From Rhizobiaceae bacterium (GTDB lineage: Bacteria > Pseudomonadota > Alphaproteobacteria > Rhizobiales > Rhizobiaceae), in assembly GCA_020696915.1 (NCBI GenBank), contig JAJFMR010000201.1, forward strand, positions 1 through 5,978: DNA of 5,978 nt, read 5' to 3'. The position numbers and the translations under genes were made by a program. Under the pieces are notes generated by a model. The model was not told where the DNA came from. It was given only the letters and a program-made list of their open reading frames with translations, and did not search any database. This document shows, one piece after another, positions 1-5,978 of this stretch. Every line of letters starts with the position of its first letter. Position 1 is the stretch's first letter.

Positions 1-1
1 G

Positions 2-2359
2 ATCGATGCATGGTGGCGCGCCGCCAATTATCTTTCCGTCGGCCAGATCTACCTCCTCGACAATCCGCTGCTGGCCGAACCGCTCGAGCTGGCGCACGTG
101 AAGCCGCGCCTGCTCGGCCATTGGGGCACGACGCCCGGCCTCAACTTCATCTACGTTCATCTCAACCGCGTCATCAAGGCGCGGGATCTCGACATGATCT
201 ACATCTGCGGGCCGGGCCATGGCGGGCCGGCCATGGTGGCGAACACCTATCTCGAAGGCAGCTACAGCGAGATCTATCCGGAGATCGGGCAGGATATCGA
301 AGGTCTGCGCAAGCTGTTCAGGCAGTTCTCGTTTCCGGGCGGCGTGCCGAGCCACGTGGCGCCGGAAACGCCCGGCTCGATCCACGAGGGCGGCGAACTC
401 GGCTATGCGCTGGTGCACGCATTCGGCGCCGCGCTCGACAACCCAAACCTTGTGGTGGCGTGCGTGGTGGGCGACGGCGAGGCAGAGACCGGCCCCCTCG
501 CCGCAGCCTGGCATTCCAACAAATTCCTCAACCCGCGCCGCGACGGAGCGGTGCTGCCCATCCTTCACCTCAACGGCTACAAGATAGCCAGCCCGACCGT
601 GCTCGCCCGCATGGAGAAAGCCGAACTCGCGGCGCTGTTCACCGGCCTTGGCTATGAACCACTGTTCGTGGAAGGCCATGAGCCGGCCGCCATGCACCGG
701 CTCATGGCCTCGACGCTCGACGCCGCGCTTGATCGCATTGCTGCCATAAGGGCCGAGGCACAGGGCAGCGCCTGGTCTGGACCACGCCCGCGCTGGCCGA
801 TGATCGTGCTTCGCAGTCCGAAAGGATGGACGGGGCCCGAGGAGGTCGACGGATTGAAGGTCGAGGATTTCTGGCGTTCCCATCAGGTGCCGGTCTCCAA
901 CGCACGCGGCGACGATGCGCACCGCGCCATTCTGGAAGACTGGATGCGGAGTTACAGAGCCGAGGAACTGTTTGACGGCGACGGCCGTCTCCTGCCGGAA
1001 CTCGCCGCGCTGGCCCCGGTGGGTGCCCGCCGCATGGGAGCCAATCCGCACGCCAATGGCGGCCTGCTCAAGCAGGATCTTGTACTTCCAGGGTGGCGCG
1101 ATTTCGCTGTCGACATCGAACGACCCGGCGGGCTCGCGGCTGAGGCGACGCGGATCATGGGCGCTTATCTGCGGGACGTGATGCGGCTCAACGCCGAGGC
1201 CCGCAACTTCAGGTTGATGGGACCCGACGAGACGGCGTCGAACCGGCTCGACGCCGTTTTCGAAGTCACCGACCGGGTGTGGATGGAGCCCATCGAGCCC
1301 TACGACGTCCATCTGTCGCGGGACGGCCGCGTCATGGAGGTGCTGAGCGAGCATCTCTGCCAGGGCTGGCTCGAGGGTTACCTGCTCACCGGCAGGCACG
1401 GTCTGTTCTCCTGCTACGAAGCGTTCATCCACATCGTGGATTCGATGGTCAACCAGCACGCCAAATGGCTGAAGACCTCCGGCGAGCTTCCATGGCGCAG
1501 GCCCATAGCATCGCTCAACTATCTGCTGACGTCACATGTCTGGCGGCAGGACCACAACGGCTTCAGCCATCAGGATCCGGGATTTGCCGATCTGGTGGCC
1601 AACAAGTCGGCCGAGATCGTCCGCCTCTACTTTCCGCCCGACGCCAACACCCTTCTGTGGGTGACCGATCATTGCCTGAGGACCTATAACCGGATCAACG
1701 TGATCACCGCCGGCAAGCAGTCGTCGCCGCAATGGCTTTCGCCCGACGAGGCGGATGCGCATTGCCGCGCCGGCGCCGGCGTCTGGACATGGGCCAGCAC
1801 CGTCTCGCCGCATGAAGAGCCCGATCTGGTGATGGCCTGCGCGGGCGACGTGCCCACCATGGAAACGCTGGCCGCCGTGGATTTCCTGCGCGGCGAACTG
1901 CCCGCGCTCAAAATCCGCGTCGTCAATGTCGTCGACCTGATGACCCTCCAGTCCCATGAGGAGCATCCGCACGGATTTACCGACGACAGGTTCGATGCGC
2001 TGTTCACCAGGGACAGGCCGGTCATCTTCGCCTATCATGGCTATCCCTACCTCATCCACCGGCTGACCTACAGGCGCTCCAACCACGCGAACATGCATGT
2101 GCACGGCTTCCGGGAGGAGGGCACGACGACCACGCCCTTCGACATGGCCGTGATCAATCGGCTCGATCGCTTCCACCTGGCGCTTGCCGCCATCACCAGG
2201 CTGCCGCAGCTTGACGCCACGACCGTGCAGCATCTCACGGCCGGGCTGCAGGCCAAACTGCAGGAGCACACGGCCTATGTCCGCGAGCATGGTGAGGACA
2301 TGCCGGAAATCCGGCGCTGGATCTGGATGGGCACGACGGCCGCCGGGGCTGGCGACTGA
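2..2359 (+). CDS. xfp: Xylulose-5-phosphate/fructose-6-phosphate phosphoketolase, N-terminus cut by window edge
   Basis: This cytosolic thiamine-diphosphate enzyme cleaves xylulose 5-phosphate (and usually fructose 6-phosphate) with inorganic phosphate to give acetyl phosphate plus glyceraldehyde 3-phosphate or erythrose 4-phosphate. The open frame runs from base 2, giving 785 residues; family members are about 790-800, so only some 10-20 N-terminal residues are missing. The GTG at 98 is an internal valine, because conserved family sequence (WWRAANYLSVGQIYLLDNPL) lies upstream of it. Counting from base 2, visible motifs are GHWGTTPG (about 39-46), GPGHGG (70-75), GSIHEGGELGY (125-135) and the ThDP/Mg motif GDGEAETG (157-164) followed by HLNGYK. 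Further on come SEHLCQGWLEGY and QDHNGFSHQDPG. These contain the histidines and glutamate expected at the active site from characterised phosphoketolases. All three domains (N-terminal, middle, C-terminal) appear intact. The stop overlaps the ackA start by one base, so the two are likely one operon. Promoter and RBS lie outside the window. Identification is very secure; relative substrate preference cannot be read from sequence. Confidence 0.97.
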   Translation: MDAWWRAANYLSVGQIYLLDNPLLAEPLELAHVKPRLLGHWGTTPGLNFIYVHLNRVIKARDLDMIYICGPGHGGPAMVANTYLEGSYSEIYPEIGQDIEGLRKLFRQFSFPGGVPSHVAPETPGSIHEGGELGYALVHAFGAALDNPNLVVACVVGDGEAETGPLAAAWHSNKFLNPRRDGAVLPILHLNGYKIASPTVLARMEKAELAALFTGLGYEPLFVEGHEPAAMHRLMASTLDAALDRIAAIRAEAQGSAWSGPRPRWPMIVLRSPKGWTGPEEVDGLKVEDFWRSHQVPVSNARGDDAHRAILEDWMRSYRAEELFDGDGRLLPELAALAPVGARRMGANPHANGGLLKQDLVLPGWRDFAVDIERPGGLAAEATRIMGAYLRDVMRLNAEARNFRLMGPDETASNRLDAVFEVTDRVWMEPIEPYDVHLSRDGRVMEVLSEHLCQGWLEGYLLTGRHGLFSCYEAFIHIVDSMVNQHAKWLKTSGELPWRRPIASLNYLLTSHVWRQDHNGFSHQDPGFADLVANKSAEIVRLYFPPDANTLLWVTDHCLRTYNRINVITAGKQSSPQWLSPDEADAHCRAGAGVWTWASTVSPHEEPDLVMACAGDVPTMETLAAVDFLRGELPALKIRVVNVVDLMTLQSHEEHPHGFTDDRFDALFTRDRPVIFAYHGYPYLIHRLTYRRSNHANMHVHGFREEGTTTTPFDMAVINRLDRFHLALAAITRLPQLDATTVQHLTAGLQAKLQEHTAYVREHGEDMPEIRRWIWMGTTAAGAGD

Positions 2360-2361
2360 TG
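2357..2361 (+). promoter_or_regulatory. xfp/ackA stop-start overlap (TGATG), probable translational coupling
   Basis: The xfp stop TGA (2357-2359) shares its last A with the ackA ATG (2359-2361). A modest G-rich stretch (GGGG at 2345-2348) lies about 10 nt upstream, but no strong Shine-Dalgarno sequence is seen. This arrangement is typical of termination-reinitiation coupling, which would tie acetate kinase synthesis to phosphoketolase synthesis. The overlap is seen directly; the coupling is inferred. Confidence 0.75.
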
Positions 2362-3533
2362 TCGCGCACCGTGCTGGCTGTCAATGCCGGCTCGTCCAGC
2401 ATCAAGTTCGCACTTTATGACGTCAAAGGGGATGGGAGCCTCGGTCTGGCGTCCCGGGGCCTGCTCGATCTCGGCGACGAGGCCCGTCTGACTGTCAAGT
2501 CGCCCGGCGGAGAGCTGCTGACGGACCGCAGGCTCGACGGCGGACCGAACCTGCAAGCCGGCTTCGGCGAGGTCATGGACTGGATAGACGGCCAGACCGC
2601 GGCAGAAAGCCTGATCGGCGTCGGCCACCGGGTCGTGCATGGTGGCATGGACCACAGTCGCCCGCTCCTTCTGACCCCGCCGGTGATCGAGGCGCTCGAA
2701 GCGCTGACGCCGCTAGCCCCCCTCCACCAGCCCCGCAGCCTTGCGCCGATCCGCGCTCTCGGCCAGATCCGGCCAGGCCTGCCACAGGTCGGCTGCTTCG
2801 ACACCGCCTTCCACCGCACGATCGCCACCACGGTGAGCCGCATCGCCCTACCCCGCCGCTACGAGGCTGAGGGCGTGCGGCGCTACGGTTTTCACGGCCT
2901 CTCCTATGAATATATAGCGCAGACGCTGGGGACGATCTCCGCGGATCTACCTGCAAGCGGACCATCGTCGCGCATCTCGGCAACGGTGCCAGCCTGTGCG
3001 CCATGCAGGACGGCAGCAGCGTCGACACGACGATGGGCTTTTCGGCGCTCGACGGCCTGGTCATGGGCACGCGCTGCGGCGGCATCGATCCCGGCGTCCT
3101 CTTGCACCTGCTCCTCGAGAAAGGAATGAAGGCCGACGAACTTCAGTCGCTGCTTTACCGGCAATCGGGCCTGCTTGGCGTTTCCGGCATCTCCGGGGAC
3201 ATCCGGACCTTGCTTGCCAGCCAGGAAACTACCGCCCGGGAAGCGCTCGACCTGTTCGCATTTCGTGCGGCGCGAGAGACTGCGGCCCTGGCCAACACGC
3301 TGGGAGGGCTGGAATGCCTGGTGTTCACGGCCGGCATCGGAGAAAACGCGCCGCCGGTCCGCGCTGCCATCTGTGCGAGGCTCGGCTGGCTCGGGGTGCG
3401 GATCGACGCCGAGGCCAATCGACGCGGCGAGGCGCGGGTGAGCACGCCAGACAGCGCGGTCGAGGTGAGGATCATCCCGACAGACGAAGAAAGTATCATA
3501 TCAAAACATACGCTTGCAGTCCTGTGCTCCTGA
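2359..3533 (+). pseudogene. ackA: Acetate kinase, reading frame interrupted by an apparent 1-base deletion
   Basis: Acetate kinase transfers phosphate between acetyl phosphate and ADP, giving acetate and ATP in the cytosol; here it would drain the acetyl phosphate made by the upstream phosphoketolase. Translation from ATG 2359 reads family sequence to residue 199: NAGSSSIKF (9-17), VGHRVVHGG (88-96), CFDTAFH (146-152) and RRYGFHGLSYEY (174-185). It then leaves frame and would stop at 3127-3129 after 57 unrelated residues (256 aa). Family sequence resumes at once in the -1 frame from 2955: KRTIVAHLGNGASLCAM, GTRCGGIDPG, FTAGIGENA and the C-terminal PTDEESIISKHT, ending at TGA 3531-3533. Joining 2359-2955 to 2955-3530 gives 391 residues, close to the usual ~400, with nothing missing, including the catalytic Arg/His/Asp regions and the GIGEN motif. 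The damage is therefore a single-base change, not decay. If the base was lost only in sequencing, this is a normal functional ackA. Family assignment is very secure; loss of function in the organism is uncertain. Confidence 0.93.
2953..2957 (+). other. Frame break in ackA: probable loss of one A in a short A-run
   Basis: Up to codon GCA at 2953-2955 the +1 frame encodes acetate kinase (...ADLPA). From AAG at 2955-2957 the conserved sequence continues in another frame (KRTIVAHLGNG). The base A2955 is needed by both codons, so the restored text would be GCAAAGCGG where the window has GCAAGCGG. Inserting one A repairs the whole gene. No slippery heptamer or stimulatory element is evident, so programmed frameshifting is unlikely. 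Confidence 0.85.
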
Positions 3534-3573
3534 AACGCCGCAACAGTGAACCCGGCTCTGCACGCCAGAACAA
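3534..3573. other. Convergent intergenic gap between ackA and the ybaK-like gene
   Basis: Only 40 nt separate the ackA stop (plus strand) from the ybaK-like stop (minus strand). I see no GC-rich hairpin followed by a T-run on either strand. Termination may be Rho-dependent or lie within the opposing gene, in which case the two transcripts would overlap at their 3' ends. Confidence 0.6.
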
Positions 3574-4044
3574 TCAAACCGCAAAGTCGGCTACCGTGGC
3601 CTTGGCGGCCGAAATGAGCGCGCCCGGTTCGACCGCGAATACGGCGTCATGGGCACCCGCGGCCGCCCAGACGCGGTCGTGATCGAGCAGTCCCTGGTCG
3701 GCAAAGGTAGGAATGGGGATCAGATGGCCGAGCGGCGACACGCCGCCGATGGCAAACCCCGTGAGGTCCCTCACCTGCCGCGGTTCTGCGCGGCTCAGCG
3801 TTTCGCCGGCCAGCAACGCTGCCTTGCCGGAGTCGAGCCGCTTCGTCCCGGGCAGCAGGAACAGATAGAGTCTGCCGGTGTCCTCTCCGCTGAAAACCAG
3901 CGACTTGACGATCTGCGCGACGCTGCAGCCGCATTGGGCAGCTGCCTGTTCGGCCGTTCGGGTCGAAGCGCCCATTCGCCGAACCTCGATGTCGAGGCCC
4001 GAATCGGCCGCCGCTGCGATCACGCGCTCGATGCTGCCTGCCAC
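3574..4044 (-). CDS. ybaK: YbaK/EbsC-family aminoacyl-tRNA deacylase (Cys-tRNA(Pro) deacylase-like)
   Basis: Members of this family hydrolyse misacylated tRNA in trans. The type enzyme YbaK removes cysteine from tRNA(Pro) after mischarging by prolyl-tRNA synthetase; related subfamilies edit other mischarged tRNAs. The protein is 156 residues, the usual family length, and is a single editing domain with no signal peptide or membrane segment. Diagnostic features are the lysine in QIVKSLVF (K47), the following hydrophobic strand YLFLLPGTKRL (60-70), and the glycine-rich loop GGVSPLGH (100-107). I chose GTG 4044 as the start: it has a GGAGAG Shine-Dalgarno sequence 8 nt upstream, lies 4 nt after the preceding gene's stop, and begins where family similarity begins. 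The ATG at 4089 would add 15 residues inside the preceding gene. It is the last gene of the metG-tatD-MBL run and probably cotranscribed. The exact tRNA substrate cannot be assigned, since ProX-like and YbaK-like editors resemble each other. Confidence 0.88.
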   Translation of the reverse strand: MAGSIERVIAAAADSGLDIEVRRMGASTRTAEQAAAQCGCSVAQIVKSLVFSGEDTGRLYLFLLPGTKRLDSGKAALLAGETLSRAEPRQVRDLTGFAIGGVSPLGHLIPIPTFADQGLLDHDRVWAAAGAHDAVFAVEPGALISAAKATVADFAV

Positions 4045-4048
4045 TGGG

Positions 4049-4867
4049 CTAACTCTCCACCATCGGAAATTCGAGCGCGAGGCCGTCATGGGCCGGAACG
4101 ACGTTCACGGGTGTCTCCTCCGTCACCCGGTCATAATCGAGGGGCGTGTGCATATGCGTCAGCACGGCCTGCGTTGGCTGCAGCCGCTCGATCCAGGCCA
4201 ATGCCTCGCGGAGCGAGAAATGGCTCGGATGCGAGCGGTATTGCAGCGCGTCGACGACCAGCAGATCGAGGTTTCCCAGACGCGCCGCCGTGGCGGGCGG
4301 GAAGTCGCTGACATCGGGACAATAGGCTACCGGACCGACACGCAGTCCAAGCGACACCGAGTCGCCATGGATCTGCGGCAGCGGCGCGAAGGTGAGATCG
4401 CCACCCTCGCCCGTGACGGTGAACGGGCGTAAAGGCTCGATCCGGTTGGCGCGCAGAATCGGCGGGTAAGAGCCGCCCGGCGGCGTCTCGAAGCAATAGC
4501 GGAAGCCGGCCATCAGCCGGTCGAGCGTTTCCTGGTCCGCATGGACGTCGATCAGCCGGCGCTGCTGCAGCCAGTAGCCGCGCAAATCATCGATGCCGTG
4601 GATGTGATCGGCATGCGCGTGGGTGTAGACCACCGCGTCCAGCCGCCTGACGCCGGCACTGAGCATCTGTTCACGAAAATCCGGGCCGGTATCGATGATG
4701 ACGCGGGTGACACCTCCGTGGCCGGCAATCCGCTCGAACATCGCGGCGGCACGAAGCCTTCGGTTCTTCGGGTTTTCGGGATCGCAGTCCCCCCAGTCGC
4801 CGGTAATGCGCGGCGTTCCCGGCGACGAGCCGCACCCGAGGACGGTGAAGCGCAGTCGGTCGGCCAT
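4049..4867 (-). CDS. MBL-fold metal-dependent hydrolase, PhnP-like
   Basis: This 272-residue cytosolic protein belongs to the metallo-beta-lactamase superfamily, in the branch resembling PhnP phosphodiesterase. The N-terminus reads LRFTVLGCGSSPGTPR, the usual first strand. The metal-binding HxHxDH motif is THAHADH (H83, H85, D87, H88). Further likely ligands are H167 (PQIHGD), D185 (AYCPDVSD), H238 (LTHMH) and H260 (PAHDG), so the dinuclear centre looks complete. E. coli PhnP carries a structural zinc in a cysteine-rich N-terminal loop; here the matching stretch (about 22-36) has only C28, so that site is probably absent. The ATG lies 2 nt after the tatD stop with no evident Shine-Dalgarno, so translation is probably coupled to tatD. 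No phosphonate genes are nearby, so a role in phosphonate breakdown is not supported. A phosphodiesterase acting on a cyclic phosphate or nucleic-acid product is plausible, but the substrate is unknown. Confidence 0.9.
   Translation of the reverse strand: MADRLRFTVLGCGSSPGTPRITGDWGDCDPENPKNRRLRAAAMFERIAGHGGVTRVIIDTGPDFREQMLSAGVRRLDAVVYTHAHADHIHGIDDLRGYWLQQRRLIDVHADQETLDRLMAGFRYCFETPPGGSYPPILRANRIEPLRPFTVTGEGGDLTFAPLPQIHGDSVSLGLRVGPVAYCPDVSDFPPATAARLGNLDLLVVDALQYRSHPSHFSLREALAWIERLQPTQAVLTHMHTPLDYDRVTEETPVNVVPAHDGLALEFPMVES
4053..4058 (-). promoter_or_regulatory. Ribosome binding site deciding the GTG start of the ybaK-like gene
   Basis: On the minus strand GGAGAG lies 8 nt before GTG 4044, inside the last codons of the preceding hydrolase gene. 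It is the clearest Shine-Dalgarno sequence in this operon and supports the GTG start over the upstream in-frame ATG at 4089. Confidence 0.7.
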
Positions 4868-4869
4868 CG

Positions 4870-5664
4870 TCAGGCGCTTGCCGCAGCGGACCGCGGAACC
4901 TTCGAGAAAAGCCGGAAGAAATTATCGGTAGTGAGCTTTGCGATGTCCCCCGCGCTCATGCCGGCCACCTCGGCAAGCACTGCGGCAGTGTGCACGGCAT
5001 AGGCCGGCTCGTTGCGTTTGCCGCGCAGCGGCACCGGCGACAGGTAGGGGGCGTCGGTCTCCACGAGAAGCCTGTCGGCCGGAACTTCCGCAGCGATCGC
5101 GCGCAATCCGTCGGAGTTCCTGAAGGTCAGTATGCCGGAAAACGAGACATAGCCTCCGAGCCGGATCCCGGTGAGGGCAAGCTCGCGCCCCGACGAAAAG
5201 CAATGCAGGACGAAGGGAAACGCCCCCTTCGCGGTTTCCTCCTCGAGAATCGCCGCGATGTCGTCATCGGCGGCGCGCGCATGAATCACCAGCGGCAGCC
5301 TGGTTCTCCTGGCTGCGGCGATGTGCGTCCTGAAGCTTCGTGCCTGCATCTCCCGGGGTGACTTGTCATAATGATAGTCGAGGCCGGCCTCGCCGATCGC
5401 CACCACCTTCGGATGCGCAGACAGCCTCACCAGTTCGTCCGCGGTCACGTCCGGTTCTTCCGCCGCGTTGTGAGGGTGGGTTCCGACCGAGCAGAAGATC
5501 GCCTCGTGCGCTTCGGCGATCGCCAGCACGGAAGCGAATCTTCGGACCCGCGTGCATATGGTGACCATCCTGCCGATGCCGGCCGCGAGAGCGCGGGCTA
5601 CGACGGCCTCCCGCTCCTCGGCAAAATCGGGAAAGTCGAGATGGCAGTGACTGTCGATCAGCAT
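4870..5664 (-). CDS. tatD: TatD-family metal-dependent hydrolase (putative deoxyribonuclease)
   Basis: TatD enzymes are TIM-barrel metal-dependent hydrolases of the amidohydrolase superfamily; characterised members show 3'-5' DNase/RNase activity and are linked to DNA repair. The protein has 264 residues, normal for the family. All expected metal ligands are visible: DSHCHLD (H6, H8), GEAGLDYHY (E92), VIHAR (H128), HCFSSG (H154) and VETDAPYLSP (D204). The GTHPHNA loop and the C-terminal TTDNFFRLF helix also fit. I chose ATG 5664, where the family's first strand begins (MLIDSHCHLD). The frame stays open upstream to an ATG at 5811, but that extension overlaps metG in another frame and lacks family sequence. 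No good Shine-Dalgarno is seen; the 43 nt after the metG stop contain nothing else recognisable. It lies between metG and the MBL hydrolase, an order familiar from rhizobia, probably in one transcript. Confidence 0.95.
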   Translation of the reverse strand: MLIDSHCHLDFPDFAEEREAVVARALAAGIGRMVTICTRVRRFASVLAIAEAHEAIFCSVGTHPHNAAEEPDVTADELVRLSAHPKVVAIGEAGLDYHYDKSPREMQARSFRTHIAAARRTRLPLVIHARAADDDIAAILEEETAKGAFPFVLHCFSSGRELALTGIRLGGYVSFSGILTFRNSDGLRAIAAEVPADRLLVETDAPYLSPVPLRGKRNEPAYAVHTAAVLAEVAGMSAGDIAKLTTDNFFRLFSKVPRSAAASA

Positions 5665-5707
5665 TTTGGCGCGAGCATGAGCCACGCTTGGTCGGGTGAA
5701 GTGGAGG

Positions 5708-5977
5708 TCACGCCCTGCCCGCCTCCTGGTCGACATAGCGCGGGAAGACCGCCTCGGGGGGAGGCAGCACGGTTCCGGACACCAGCGCGTGCCGGTCGTC
5801 GACATGCGCAAAGCTGCGTTCGGCTTGCGGCGTCGCCAGCAGGTCGAGGAGTTTCGACGCCGAGCCGGGGATGAAGGGCTGGCACAGTATGCCTACCCTC
5901 CTCAACGTTTCGGCGGTCGTCCACAGCACGGTTCCCATCCGGGCGGGATCGGTCTTGCGAAGCGCCCAAGGCTCCTG
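5708..5977 (-). CDS. metG: Methionyl-tRNA synthetase, C-terminal 89 residues (5' part outside window)
   Basis: MetRS attaches methionine to initiator and elongator tRNA(Met). Only the end of the gene is present, entering from the right edge with QEPWALRKTDPARMGTVLWT. That stretch matches the helical anticodon-binding domain of MetRS, where the lysine-bearing PWALRKTDP segment is characteristic. The sequence continues with LRRVGILCQPFIPGSASKLLDLL and ends LPPPEAVFPRYVDQEAGRA before TGA 5710-5708. The protein therefore stops directly after the anticodon-binding domain and has no C-terminal EMAP/Trbp111-like tRNA-binding domain such as that in E. coli MetG; this is the short form I expect in alphaproteobacteria. 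The methionine at 5938 is internal, not a start. It is the most upstream visible gene of the minus-strand operon. Confidence 0.93.
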   Translation of the reverse strand, partial: QEPWALRKTDPARMGTVLWTTAETLRRVGILCQPFIPGSASKLLDLLATPQAERSFAHVDDRHALVSGTVLPPPEAVFPRYVDQEAGRA

Positions 5978-5978
5978 G

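Noticed and set aside
98..100. GTG at 98 as the start of xfp
   Set aside because: Conserved phosphoketolase residues run upstream in frame to base 2, so this codon is an internal valine and the gene is truncated by the window edge.
10..657. 215-codon plus-strand open frame at the left edge
   Set aside because: It is out of frame with xfp, Arg/Pro-rich low-complexity in composition, and overlaps the conserved N-terminal part of phosphoketolase. It is a shadow frame.
1532..2290. Long antisense open frame of 252 codons on the minus strand within xfp
   Set aside because: It lies wholly opposite highly conserved phosphoketolase sequence. High-GC genes commonly leave the opposite strand open, and its translation shows no recognisable domain.
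2953..2960. Programmed ribosomal frameshifting in ackA
   Set aside because: There is no slippery heptamer or obvious downstream structure, and acetate kinase is not known to use frameshifting. A single missing A explains the data more simply.
3585..3615. Possible GC-rich inverted repeat (GGCC...GGCC) as a terminator
   Set aside because: It lies inside the coding end of the ybaK-like gene, the stem is only about 4 bp, and no T-run follows.
2996..3682. 228-codon plus-strand open frame overlapping the ackA 3' part and the convergent gap
   Set aside because: It is in a third frame relative to both parts of ackA, is arginine-rich, and lacks any recognisable motif.
4045..4089. Upstream ATG (4089) as the start of the ybaK-like gene
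   Set aside because: It would overlap the MBL gene by 41 nt and add residues with no family similarity, while GTG 4044 has a well-spaced GGAGAG.
3878..4432. 184-codon plus-strand open frame opposite the ybaK-like and MBL genes
   Set aside because: It spans two well-supported minus-strand genes and shows no domain, so it is a shadow of GC bias.
5665..5811. N-terminal extension of tatD to an ATG at 5811
   Set aside because: The added 49 residues overlap the metG C-terminus in another frame. TatD proteins begin at the DSHCHLD strand, which starts at ATG 5664.

Overview
This is a high-GC fragment that looks like ordinary chromosome from an alphaproteobacterium, most likely Rhizobiales and perhaps Mesorhizobium or another Phyllobacteriaceae genus. 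The basis is the gene order metG-tatD-MBL hydrolase, protein wording typical of rhizobia, and strong GC bias at third codon positions. The latter produces many long shadow reading frames. The genus is an inference from memory, not the result of a search.

The window holds two converging gene groups. The left group (about 2-3533, plus strand) is a two-gene phosphoketolase module. It comprises a nearly complete xylulose-5-phosphate/fructose-6-phosphate phosphoketolase (xfp), missing only its extreme N-terminus at the window edge, followed by acetate kinase (ackA) with a 1-nt stop/start overlap (TGATG). Phosphoketolase makes acetyl phosphate from sugar phosphates, and acetate kinase converts it to acetate and ATP. 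As given, ackA is broken near position 2955 by what looks like loss of one A in a short A-run. All family motifs continue intact in the other frame, so this is either a sequencing error or a very recent mutation.

The right group (about 5977-3574, minus strand) is a tightly packed housekeeping operon. It runs from the C-terminal end of methionyl-tRNA synthetase (metG), through a TatD-family metal-dependent hydrolase (tatD) and a PhnP-like metallo-beta-lactamase-fold hydrolase, to a YbaK/EbsC-type aminoacyl-tRNA deacylase. Gaps after metG are 43, 2 and 4 nt, suggesting co-transcription and translational coupling. The groups meet tail to tail across 40 nt with no recognisable terminator.

I found no RNA gene, mobile element, CRISPR array, long repeat or prophage signal, and no convincing undescribed system. 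The items most worth checking are the ackA frame break, the unknown substrate of the PhnP-like hydrolase, and the YbaK-like deacylase at the end of the metG-tatD cluster.
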